Origin: Gnetum montanum
Lineage: Eukaryota > Streptophyta > Gnetopsida > Gnetales > Gnetaceae
Direction of reading: 5' to 3'
Assembly (NCBI GenBank): GCA_015680685.1
Contig: MNCI01005255.1
Coordinates: 62,001-126,000 of the forward strand
Length of the DNA stretch: 64,000 nucleotides
Part shown: positions 44,205 to 54,943 of the stretch, in pieces
Numbering within the stretch: the stretch's first letter is position 1
Layout of the letters: every line of letters begins with the position of its first letter
Notes under the pieces: model-generated
Told to the model about the DNA's origin: nothing
Seen by the model: only the letters and a program-made list of their open reading frames with translations
Database searches by the model: none
Made by a program: the position numbers and the translations under genes

Positions 44205-45130
44205 CGTAAACCTGCATCAAACCGAAGCTTGAGCATAAACCTCAGTCGTAGCGTAAGCGTAATGTGCCAAACCCCGCCATAAGCGTAGAGCAGAAAACCT
44301 CGGCATGAGCATGAGCGTAGAGGCTTAAACCCCAACGTAAGTGTGAACGTAGAGGCTCAAATCCCAACATAAGCATGAGCATAGAGGCTTAAACCCCAAC
44401 GTCAGCATAGAGGCTCGGTGTATAAGCTCACACCTCAGCGTAAACCTATCAATTTCAGCGTACAGGACGCCGGAATGGGTAAGGGCAAGGAGGTAGAAGG
44501 CCAGGGGAGAAAGGGGCCCGACCTGAATTTCATGGAGGATAGTGAGGTCATGCTGCGGTGTTTGCCTAGGCCTAGGATTCCATCGTGGCCTGGATCGTCA
44601 CACAGGTAGGCTCTAATCTTACGTCAGTTAATTGTTTTTTTACTTGTACTTGTTATCTGGCGTAGAGAGTCTTGGCAGCGTAGAGGGTTTGTACACTGAG
44701 CGTAGATTCGTAGGGTAGAGAGTTTGTACGTTGAGCGTAGATTCACAGTGTAGAGAGTCTGTACGCTAAGCGTAGATTCGCAGTATAGAGAGTCTGTACA
44801 CTGAGCATAGATTTGTAGCATAGAGAGTCTGTACACTGAGCATAGATTCACAGCGTAAAGATTCTATACGCTGAGTGTAGATTCGTAGCCTAAAGATTCA
44901 GTACGCTGAGTGTAGATTCGCAGTGTAAAGGGTTTGTAAGCTGAGCGTAGATTTTCAGCGTAAAGATTTTGTACGCTAAGCATAGATTCGTAGCATAGAG
45001 AGTTTTCACAGCGTATAGGATCTGTACACTGGGCGTAAACAATTTTCGAAGCGTATACACTAAGTGTAAACAGTTTTTTGATAGCGTATACGCCGAGTAT
45101 GAACAATTTTTCGATAGCATATATGCTGAG
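44205..45130. repeat. AGCGTA words around exon 1 and a 35-base array in intron 1 of the B antisense gene
   Basis: 44205-44470 has AGCGTAAACCTC and GAGCGTAGAGGCTYAAACC words. 44640-45000 is a regular array of TACGCTGAGCGTAGATTCGCAGCGTAGAGAGTCTG with alternating spacing of 36 and 34 bases (GTAGATT at 44702, 44738, 44772, 44808, 44842, 44878, 44912, 44948). 45005-45130 returns to AGCGTATAC words. Exon 1 lies between the two groups. Peptides predicted on the minus strand here come from the array. Confidence 0.85.
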
Positions 45131-48100
45131 TATGAATAGTTTGTATTGGCCTTGAACATGGATTTTCATTTCTATATTTCATTTTGGTATATAGCTGATT
45201 TATCATGGCACTCTGATTATTTGCAGGGATCCTAAGCCTTTCCTCCTAGTAGTTGAGTTGGTTGGGGTACTAGCATGGTTGGGGCCCCTTGAAACCGATG
45301 AACCTGCCCCTGATCTGACTATTGATAACAATGGGGTATGGTTTACGGAAGTGGCCTGTGATTTCCTTTCTTTCATCCTAGACAGGTTCAAGATAGTGAT
45401 ATGGTCACACCTAAGCGAACAAGTGGCGTGGAGCGTGCTGGAAGCAATGTTACCTGGATCTTCAGATGGCATCATGGTTTTCATGGTGGACATTGATGAG
45501 GGACCTCTTGCGATTGAGGAAGGTACCTCTGGAGGGCCCAGATCCACTCATCCATTATCGCACATGTGGGACTTATTACCACATGGGCCCCACTATCTCA
45601 ATAACACCTTGTTTTTGGCTGCGCGCATGCATACATTATTTCAGAATCCTCCAGGCACAGTGTACCGGGTAGAGAGGTAAAGTTGTTTAGTTTGTTGTTT
45701 CTATTTTTGTCGTTTAGCGTTTGCTCTTGTTCTAACGATCATTTTTTTTGCAGGCCCCAAATTGACAAAGATGGGATATGCATCAATGATGGCAGGCTCG
45801 CACTGGCTCACACCACCTTAGAGACCTTCATGGTGGGTCCCACCCTCCGTGGATCTGTATTAGCTCAGACGAAGGGTGACATTGTGCATTTCCATAAGTG
45901 ATTTTCCGGGGTGTTTGCACAATGCATGGCTCGAGGGTGACTGCATGGAGATTAGTCATGTAAGGTACCAGTTTTCCCTTGTGATATTGATTTGGGTTCT
46001 AGCACCTCGAAGCCCACAACTGAAGGTAAGTGATAATATCTCTTTGATGCCTTAGTTTTTTTATTTGGCTACAACGTTGGTCACACTGGTGTTATGGTTT
46101 TAAATTGTGTTTGTAGTTGATGTCCCCCCTGGCGAAGACCCTGTTACGACAAGGCGGACTGAGAGCACCCTGTCAATGAAATTTAGGGAGATCAACAAGG
46201 TGCAGTGATGGTTGCGTACCAGTGCCCCACCATCTATTGTCCATTGCTTGGATGATGCCAGCCTCATGGAGTTATTTGCAACCCCGAGCCCTGATGTTTC
46301 TATAGCTGAGATGATTGGAATTGTTGATTCTTTCAACAAATCCGTCACCTACTATAGCACCCATATTAAGGGTGTCAAGATAGTTTTCCATCTGTCAGCT
46401 GAATTCTTTTCAAACCTCTTCAGTGTCCCGGAAGATGGTGTGAATGTAGTTTTGGATAGGGTGCAGAAAGAGCTCCACGTGGTGCGTGAACTAGAAGATT
46501 GGTTGGGCATTGTCAGGGGCTCCAAGGGATTCCCTATGCAGGGGACTTCAAAGGTGGTGAAAGTTAATGAATTATATCCCCTGTTTAGGGTACGGGTGTT
46601 TCCTAAATCCCTGTCCCAAGTGAAGAGTCTTGGGGTGGAAGCTGTGCACGTCATGTGAACCACTTTAGAAACTGGGATGCGTTATAATTGGGCCCAGTTC
46701 TTGTTGTCGGGTTTCCATCAGGAGATAGTGCAATTACGTTCAAACATTGAGATGCAGTCCCATTTTACATTCACATTCTTCGTAAGTTATCAATGTTTCT
46801 TGGCCAAATTTTTAGTGGTTCGCGCAGACAATAAGTATGTTTTGCGTGATCGCACTCAGTTATCTCACCTGTGGATTAATCATTTATTCGAGGTAGCTAA
46901 GTCCCAAGATGCACCCAAGGGAATTGATGAATCAGTTTAAATCACAACTGAGGGATCATCTGGTACCTCAATTCATACATGTGACAGTGTCAGGTTGGAA
47001 CCAGAGAATGTGCCCTACACTGCAAAGAGAGTTGATTGGGTCATCAAAGAGACCATCGAGAAAGCAAAGTCGAAGACTCAGAAGCGCGAACGTGGTAAAG
47101 ATGTGGCCTCAACTATAGAAGAGCCAAGGGTGAAGCGAATATGATTCAAAATTCCTGTTTAAGGTAAATAAACCTGGTACAGTTATTGTATTATCCTTTT
47201 CGTCTTATTCATATTTTTCGTTTTGACCGCTTACATGAAACTAATGCCTTTAGACTTGACTCGGGAAGTGAGGAGACAGGACTTAGAGACCATTGTCGAG
47301 GAGGAGGAAGCTACAACGGACTTAATAATTGAGGAGGAAGAGGTCAACAAAGATCAGGTGGAAGGGACGGAAGAGCTAGCGGAAGACACCATGGAGACAG
47401 AACTGGTCAATGACCACGGTGGTGTTGATGAAATGTTCAGTGGCTTCCTTAAGGGAAGATTGGACCTTGGTGACCCTCCAAACCTAGAAGGGGACAGAGA
47501 ACACAATATATTTTCTTTTGTTTTATTGTGTTTCTTTGTAAATCATTGTTTCCATGGTGTTTTACTTTTATGGTTTATCCCTTCCAGATGAAGGTAGGAT
47601 AATTCCCACGATGCGGTTGGAAGTGCCTATGAAAGTGGCTCCCCCTGAAATGCCCCCTGACGCTAGTCCACCTTGTGCTCATAGATCATTTTCTTGGATC
47701 AAGATGCCAAGCAAAATGGATTTCATCACTAGTATCATCGACAAGGTGGTCAAGTGTATTCAGCAAGCCCACCCTGAGATAGGTACAGATGTCTCGAGCC
47801 TTTTGCAGCTTTCAAGTTTCGCACTCCTTTTTTTTGTTGTCTAAAATTTAATGCTTGTTCTTTTCGTGTGTATAGGAGCCAAGCTGAAGTGTGACCCATC
47901 TGAAACCGTTAGTATTGAAAGCTTGCCTGCACTCCCACCAGAAGTTGAATAGATACCAAGGACGGTCTATGACGAGGTGGTAGAAGGTCTTGTGCATAAT
48001 GCCAAATCACTTTGGACCTGTAGGCGTTCCATTGAACAGTTATGGTTGCAAATCCAAGAAAAGGAAAAAGAGGTTTCCAAGTTATCAATTGAATGCAATG

Positions 48101-48450
48101 ATCTCAAGGCTCGGTATGAGTTCACCTCAGCTAGACTAATAGGTGATCGTTCTTGGCAAACCTCTGAGATCACTTATACTAGATATTGGAACCTGCTCAA
48201 TTACCATGCATCACTAACTCAGAAACTAGCAGAGTGTAAGGCCCAGGTAGATCTACTGAACATCAAGTGCCAAGATTGGAAAGCTTTCGCTTCTAAGGTG
48301 TGTAAGTGGGATCAGGATGAGAAGAACCACAAGCATCATTACAAGAAATCACTGAAGGAAGTATCCATAGAAAAGCGTTAGCTTGAAATGTTCGTAGAGG
48401 GTCTGGGTCTACATTCTGCATTTGATACCTTTGCCAAGAATACAACTGTT
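44475..48450 (+). pseudogene. Element B antisense multi-exon gene
   Basis: Exons with consensus borders: 1 (44475-44605, MGKGKEVEGQ...SSHR), 2 (45227-45676), 3 (45754-46025), 4 (46117 to about 47163), 5 (47254 to about 47505; donor GT changed to AT), 6 (47588-47782), 7 (47876 to about 48440). Exon 8 of A is not found. Exon 1 is basic. Exon 2 is HAD/FCP1-like. Exons 3-4 carry IVFHLSAEFFSNLFSVPEDG. Exon 5 is strongly acidic (EEEEVNKDQVEG), exon 6 has PSKMDF, exon 7 is a long helix with YTRYWNLLN. Splice phases equal those in A and C (1/2 phase 2, 2/3 phase 2, 3/4 phase 1). Stops in exons 3, 4 and 7 make it a pseudogene. The TGA after VEAVHVM is shared with A. The gene lies between protease and RT, on the opposite strand. 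Confidence 0.85.
45227..45676 (+). other. B exon 2: HAD/FCP1-like domain, open frame, catalytic acids lost
   Basis: The exon is 450 bases and fully open. Landmarks: FLLVVELVGVLAWLG (motif I position), FLSFILDRFKIVIWSHLSE, then YLNNTLFLAARMHTLFQNPP. It has the same length as exon 2 in C and is one base longer than in A. The first motif keeps one acid (Glu) but not the D-x-D pair. The later Asp pair is Ala-Ala, as in A. Confidence 0.6.
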
Positions 48451-48804
48451 AAAATTATTCTAGCTCACATTCTTACATGAATCGTAAATTGAATATTTTG
48501 AGTTGTATTAAACAGATGAATACAATCAGTTGACTATTGTACATGTCTAATTGTATGTCACTACACGTATATATATTTCTCCATATTTGTTTTTGTTGTG
48601 GATTTTGAGTTTAAATGTAAACACGACACGGGTATGTAAAATGTTTTGGTTTGTTTTGTTGTTTAAGTGTAATGCACGAAGGGAATATGAGTAGGAATGT
48701 ACTTATAAGTGAAGGATAATTGCGAAGACTGTTATTGATAACACGACAATGCAAGCATCAATTTGAACAATGAACTAGAATTCGCAAAGAAAACAAAGTG
48801 TCGG
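48451..48804. other. Non-coding, after the B antisense gene
   Basis: Sequence following NTTV of exon 7 no longer matches A. It is AT-rich with no gene. The end of the gene has been replaced or has decayed here. Confidence 0.5.
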
Positions 48805-48990
48805 TGGATGGTCTAGTTTAAGGCCATTTCAGGCGACATGCACTAGTTTAAGGCCATTTTGGGCCGCATGCACTAGTTTAAGGCCATTTCGGGCCATACG
48901 CACTAGTTTAAGGCCATTTCAGGCCACATGCACAAGTTTAAGGCCATTTCGGGCCATGCGCACTAGTTTGAGGCCATTTTGGGCCATGCG
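48805..48990 (-). repeat. 30-base array between antisense gene and protease in B
   Basis: Six copies of GTTTAAGGCCATTTCGGGCCGCATGCACTA have an exact 30-base period (48816, 48846, 48876, 48906, 48936, 48966). From 49040 to 49135 shorter GTTTAATGTCATTTCGGAC copies follow. Confidence 0.95.
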
Positions 48991-49129
48991 TAAGCAAGGG
49001 AAGTTACAAGTGACACAGGTAGATTTCTTGGTAGACCGACCATTTCTGAATGTGGCTAGTTTTATGTCATTGCAGACATGATAGTTTAATGTCATTCTGG
49101 ACTGTGAACGTAGTTTAACATCATTTCGG

Positions 49130-50115
49130 ACTTGAATGTCGTTTATTCTTTTAGTAATTTTTTGATTTTTCTCATTTTAACATTAGGAGTAGTGTTAACG
49201 GGTATGATTCTATATTCAGCGTCTCCTTCACTGATCATGTTGAATGGTAATTCAGCCCAAGGGACGTCTAATGGGATAGTTCCTGCGTTGGTGCTTTCTG
49301 GTGTTTCTGCATGTACTGTAGTTTCTATGTTTGTTGTACAATTTCGGGCCCGATTGTTTCTGTGGTGGGTAAATTTTTCTTTGTGTCTAAGAGATTATCA
49401 CCTACTGGTTTTTGTTCATTTGTATTATCTTGTTTAGGCTCTTCAAGCTTAACCTCTAAGCCTTGATTTGTGTAAGTATGTGATGAGATGGTAGGTGTAG
49501 CAGCCTCTCCATGTATAATGATTTCGCCACCTTCATAAGGCAGGTGAATCTCTTCGTGTATGGGGGAAGAGACTACTTTCAGTTGGGCTAACTAGGGTCT
49601 TCCCAATATTAAATTGAACCGTGGCATTTCATTGATGACCACAAAATCAGCAGATGTGGGGAATTGATCCCCTGCTATAAAGTCCAAAGTCATGGTGCCT
49701 TTGACTATTACGCATGATCCACTGAACGACTTCAAACACGTGGTGGCAATTGATCTTATTAGCCTGTAAGCCCCAATTGTTCGATGATGGGATATGGCAC
49801 TACGTTTGTGGCGGCTCCATCATCTACATGCACTCTATGTATCTTGAATTGATTTATTCGTATCATTATGAACATAGGCGCGGTTGTCACTTCTTCTGTT
49901 TTTTCATCCATTTTGATGTTGTCATTGTGGAAACTTAGTGGCTTAGGGGTCGACCCTTGAGGCGAATACATTATCGCATGAATTGAAGGTTCATTTGGAG
50001 GTAGGTCTTCACTTACTGGGATGGATGTCAACATGTGCACCAAGGCTTCGTGATGGGTTTGAGAGGCTAACACTAGGTCGTATAAGCTTAATGAAGTATT
50101 TTTTTGCTTGAGCAC
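49130..50115 (-). pseudogene. Element B aspartic protease
   Basis: From VLKQKNTSLSLYDLVLASQTHHEALVHML (50112 on) through NEPSIHAIMYSP and TTAPMFIMIRINQFKIHRVHVDDGAATNVV (about 49840) to the end near 49140. The active-site context is identical to A. The part after IIEQLGLTG is interrupted by stops. The second landmark, where A reads LILGRPWL, lies near 49600. The frame is the same as that of the preceding gag C-terminus (50400-50116), with one stop between, so gag and protease were a single reading frame. Confidence 0.8.
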
Positions 50116-53100
50116 CTACATGACCTGTGTTAAAGCTGTTGCTAAATCTTTATTGTTTGGAGTATTTTTGTCAATAGTTATTTGATCCATTGGGCCCAAT
50201 AGTTTTATTTCATGCGTAGTTGGTTTATCACATTTATCCGCAGTCGTTGAGTTAGACTTATTATACTCTCCAGATGATTCACCCTCGTGGCTTGTGTTTA
50301 GCTTATTGTTAGATGATGTCATGGGTATTGCACTTAGCGGGGTAGGTTTGGGAAGTCCTAAGGCTAGTCGTTGGTGTTCCTTCTCCAAGCGTTCCTGCAT
50401 AAGCTTTTCTGCTAGGTGTTCTCGTGTGTGGTGTGGGGGAACTGTTGGTTTCGGAATCTCAAGTTGTTTTGGAATCTATACAACATATGGAGTAGGGCGG
50501 GGTCACTGTTGGGTGGTTGAATGCGGTTGAATGCTAGGTTGGATAGGCACCTTGATGACATAGGAAATTGGTTTATTCTGTGTTTGTGGAGTGAAGGATT
50601 TGTAGTCATCAGGACATTCAGGTGTCCTAACAACATATGGGGTTGGCCTGGCTGGAGGTTGTACCTCCGCGATTGCGACCGCAGGTGGTACTCGGACTAC
50701 ATAGAGGGTACGCCGAATAGGAGGTGTTTGTGTGTTTGCGGTAGTAGTAGTGGGAGGTACGCGTACCATATATGGTTTTTTGTGTGTTGGTGTGATGGAA
50801 GCTGCTACGATGGGGGGAATTCGGATGACATAAGGTTTCTGTGGAGAGCATGATGGTTGAGGCACAGGGGGTTGTGGATTGGGTGGAATATGCACTACAA
50901 ATGGTTTGTTAGGCATTAGCTATTCATGATTGGAATGGATGGTGTTAATCCTAGGTGTTTCCAATTCGTCATCACAGTAGATGGTGTTAATTACATACGG
51001 TGCTTCTTTAGTATTTAGAGGATCTTTATATACACCCATGGCCTGGTTTTGTGGTTGGATCGGGTTTGCTTCATCAAAAGTGATTTGACCTCCATTGATC
51101 ATCTGTTGGATATCTTGTTTTAGGGTGAAACACTAATCAGTGCCATGCCCATTACGTTGATGATAATCGCAAAAACGGTCCATTCTAAAGCCTTTTGGTA
51201 CTGGGGCCTCGTCTGGTGTTGCCAGGCTTGGGTTCTGAACCAGTTGACAGAATAGGAGGCCGAATAGGAGGTGTTTGTGTGTTTGCGGTAGTAGTAGTGG
51301 GAGGTACGCGTACCATATATGGTTTTTTGTGTGTTGGTGTGATGGAAGCTGCTACGGTGGGGGGAATTCGGATGACATAAGGTTTCTGTGTAGAGCATGA
51401 TGGTTGAGGCACAGGGGGTTGTGGATTGGGTGGAATATGCACTACAAATGGTTTGTTAGGCATTAGCTATTCATGATTGGAATGGACGGTGTTAATCCTA
51501 GGTGTTTCCAGTTCGTCATCACAGTAGATGGTGTTAATTACATACAGTGCTTCGTTAGTATTTAGAGGATCTTTATATACACCCATGGCCTGGTTTTGTG
51601 GTTGGATCGGGTTGGCTTCATCAAAAGTGATTTGACCTCCATTGATCATCTGTTGGATATCTTGTTTTAGGGTGAAACAAGAATCAGTGCCATGCCCATT
51701 ACGTTGATGATAATCACAAAAACGGTCCATTCTGAAGCCTTTTGGTACTGGGGCCTCGTCTGGTGTTGCCAGGCTTGGGTTCTGAACCAGTTGACAGAAT
51801 AGGAGGCCGAATAGGAGGTGTTTGTGTGTTTGCGGTAGTAGTAGTGGGAGGTACGCGTACCATATATGGTTTTTTGTGTGTTGGTATGATGGAAGCTGCT
51901 ACGGTGGGGGGAATTCGGATGACATAAGGTTTCTGTGGAGAGCATGATGGTTGAGGCACAGGGGGTTGTGGATTGGGTGGAATATGCACTACAAATGGTT
52001 TGTTAGGCATTAGCTATTCATGATTGGAATGGATGGTGTTAATCCTAGGTGTTTCCAGTTCGTCATCACAGTAGATGGTGTTAATTACATACGGTGCTTT
52101 TTTAGTATTTAGAGGATCTTTATATACACCCATGGCCTGGTTTTGTGGTTGGATCGGGTTGGCTTCATCAAAAGTGATTTGACCTCCATTGATCATCTGT
52201 TGGATATCTTGTTTTAGGGTGAAACAATAATCAGTGCCATGCCCATTACATTGATGATAATCGCAAAAACGGTCCATTCTAAAGCCTTTTGGTACTGGGG
52301 CCTCGTCTGGTGTTGCCAGGCTTGGGTTCTGAACCAGTTGACAGAATCGATCATGCCTTTGGATCACTGCAGGGGACAACTATTTATGCTTCATCAGTAT
52401 GGCTTTCAAGAGTTGGTCAAATAGTTGCGATGTTTTCATGGGCAGCTACGTATATTGAGAGGGGTCCTTCCTCTCGAAGTTTCTCGTATGACTTGGTGTA
52501 GGGTTTTGTGATGCAGATGATTCAGGTGTGGTTGTAGGAGTAGGTTTAGTGTAATTGGCAAGGGCAATGGGCAGTTTGCTTTGTTGTGCCACATTCTCTT
52601 GTTGTTTTTCCACTACTGCCGCTATAGTTATTTTAGCCTTTTCTTTGTCTTTCTTACTGTGTTGATTCTTAAAGGCTGAATATGTAGGATCGTGGCTGTT
52701 TTGAGCTACCTCCTCTATGTTCTTGATTTGTACAAATGCTTGACTCAGAGTGCGTGCATTGAGATAATATAGTTTGGATTTGACAAAATCTTTGACAGGC
52801 CCTTTTAGGATGGTGAGGAGATACGTCTCTAGGATCTGCTCGTGAAGCTCAGTGAGGGCAGCACTCCACCGTTGGATGAATTTTTGGACAAGTTCAAGAG
52901 GTGCTTATTTGACCTGTATGAGGCTGTCTAGTGTTGCTTCAAGCTTAAAGTTATACTTGAAATTGGTGACGAATTGCTGCAAAAAATCTTCCAGAGAAGA
53001 TATTGAGTTTTGTGGAAAGGCCTGATACCAATCAAGCACTCTCCCTGCAAGGGACATGGGGAACACTCGCAAAATGGCATGTGGCCACGCCTGAAGTAGC

Positions 53101-54434
53101 ACACATTCTAATCTAAATGTTATGAGGTGGGCATTGGTGTCTGTCTCCCCATTGTACTTAGTCATCGTGTGCAAGGATACACCCTTGGGTAGTGTTAGAG
53201 GCGGAACCAAAGAGCTAATGGGATCATCGTGATAGAAGTCCACTACCTTGAGCTCTCCATCGGTGACTGTTTTGAGGCATTTGACCTTGTCAGTTAGCTC
53301 CTACATTAGCCTTTTAGCATCAACCCAGTCTTGGGCACTAGGTGAGATAGTAGGTGGAGGATGTTGCACAGGATACAGGTTAGATTGTTGGACAATGGGC
53401 TAGAAGGAAGAAAGTTGTGTAGTTGGAGGCTACGTTTGTGGAATATTCGTGGTGGGTGGTACTAGGGGTGGCACATTATAGGCAAGGGGTTGTTGTTGTT
53501 GTGGTTGTCCTTGAGGGATGTTAGCCGGTAGAACTATGTGAGGCAATATGTTATAGTGAGGGAATTGATGTGGTTTAGCCCTAATGGCTGCCCATTTGCG
53601 AGTCATGCTCTGTGTAGGGGTACTCTGAACTGGTTGAGTTACAGTGGTGAAAGGGGCTCCTTAGGTTTGGATTCGGGGGATATAATGAGTAGATGTAGAA
53701 GCTGGTATCACATGCAGCATCCTGATCACTCGGGGTGGAAAGGTTGCTCCTACATTATTTTGAGGAGGTTGTATTTGCGAGAATGGGGCTACTATTGCAA
53801 TGGGGGGAATAGCAAGGGGAAGTGTGTTGAGTTGCGGATCGATTATAGGGGGAATATGAACAAGTGTGGATGATTCTTGTTGAGGTATTTGTGCTTGGGT
53901 GAATTTAAATGGTTGAAGGGACGTAATTTCCCCTGTGGCTGGATGAAACAACGGGTTGGCATAGGTTTGTGGACTAAGAGTATGGTACGAATCTTCATGC
54001 TCGGATTGAGCTGCGAAGTCATCCTCCTCTTCTAATTGAGGATTTACCACAAGCTGATCTAGAGACTGGCTCCTTTGTAGGAGAAGTTGTGAGATGAGCT
54101 CAGAGTAATGTTCCAGGAGAGGGATGATATCATACGCGGAAGGAATGAACTCATGTCCTCCCCTATGGAAGAGTTTGTATTGTCTCTTAACCTTCATTTC
54201 GGTTTGGTCCACGACTAGGCTGGCTTGTATTTTTATGCATATGAAATTGTATTGCTCTTGAGTTATAATGTCAAATGATGGATTCCTCCCTTGCAATCTG
54301 ACAGACCAATGAGGCCCTACTGTGGGTTGTGCTAGGGGTTTTTGAATGGCCATGGTGCTCATAATGTCTGTGACTAGCTTGGTTGTAGCATTGGGATTCG
54401 CAGTGTTCATGATGAATGGTTGTGAATACGACAC
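50116..54434 (-). pseudogene. Element B gag with triplicated nucleocapsid part
   Basis: ATG at 54434 (MSYSQPFIMNTANPN). The N-terminal 257 codons are open, with QYNFICIKIQASLVVDQTEMKVKRQYKLF and an acidic LEEEDDFAAQSE. The capsid core is at 53243-52905: DFYHDDP, TMTKYNGETDTNAHLITFRLE, VFPMSLAGRVLDWYQAFP, LEDFLQQFVTNF. The finger is RFCDYHQ.NGHGTDxCFTLKQDI, followed by PYVVRVPP repeats. A 547-base tandem triplication (50711-52348) repeats the finger and part of the PYVVRVPP region, each time shifting the frame by one. After two extra units the frame again fits the protease, so the ancestor had one gag-protease frame. Confidence 0.88.
50711..52348 (-). repeat. 547-base tandem triplication in B gag
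   Basis: Three nearly identical units start at CCGAATAGGAGGTG (50711, 51258, 51805). Landmark starts of MPNKPFVVH at 50916, 51463 and 52010 are exactly 547 bases apart. Identity is very high, so the amplification is much younger than the LTR divergence or has been homogenised. Each unit holds one nucleocapsid finger. Confidence 0.95.
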
Positions 54435-54464
54435 GGTGGAAGGGATATGGAATTGGTATACTTA

Positions 54465-54805
54465 GTACAGCGTACACCTACATTCGCTGCGTACAGCATA
54501 TAGATTGGGTCTCAGCGTATAGGCTTCAACGACCAATGTATAGTGACAGTGTATACTCAGCAGTGTAGATGCTGTCTACAGCATAGAGCTTACAACGTAT
54601 ACTCAACAGTGTAGACACTGGCTATAGCATAGAGCATACAACGTATACTCAGCAACATAGACACTATCTACAGCGTAAAGCATACAGCGTATACTCAGCA
54701 GCGTAGACGCTGGCTACAGTGTACAGCATACAGCGTATACTCAGCAGCATAGACGCTGGCTATAGCATAAAGCGTACAACGTATACTCAGCAGCGTAGAC
54801 ACTGG
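54465..54805. repeat. 46-base word array in the leader of B
   Basis: AGCGTATACTCAGCAGCGTAGACGCTGGCTACAGCGTAAAGCATACA is the unit. GTATACTC occurs at 54551, 54598, 54643, 54689, 54734 and 54781, a period of 45-47. It lies between primer site and gag, like the word-rich leader of A. Confidence 0.9.
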
Positions 54806-54920
54806 GAATTCTATAGAATAGGATGCCAATCTGGGAATTTCATAGTTGGGTTTGATGTCGATGCAATGTCAATCTCAGAGGATCAGGGTATGAGAGCATA
54901 GTAAGTTTAAGCAGTTTCAT

Positions 54921-54938
54921 GCGCTCCTTCTAGCGCCA
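54921..54938 (-). other. Element B primer-binding site
   Basis: The minus strand reads TGGCGCTAGAAGGAGCGC, five bases after the LTR end. It is shared with A over the first 15 bases. Confidence 0.65.
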
Positions 54939-54943
54939 TTTTA

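Noticed and set aside
44624-45169. Minus-strand frames with Tyr/Ser-rich repeats (LRSTYKLSTL...)
   Set aside because: They are translations of the 35-base array in intron 1 of the B antisense gene and change frame with unit length.
46640-46690. TGA in exon 4 as a recoded or read-through codon
   Set aside because: C has CGG at the site and the other exons carry ordinary stops, so CpG decay is the simpler reading.
39520-48990. CRISPR-like regular repeats (30 and 37 bases)
   Set aside because: Units are contiguous and diverged with no unique spacers, no cas genes are present, and the context is plant retrotransposons. They are minisatellites.
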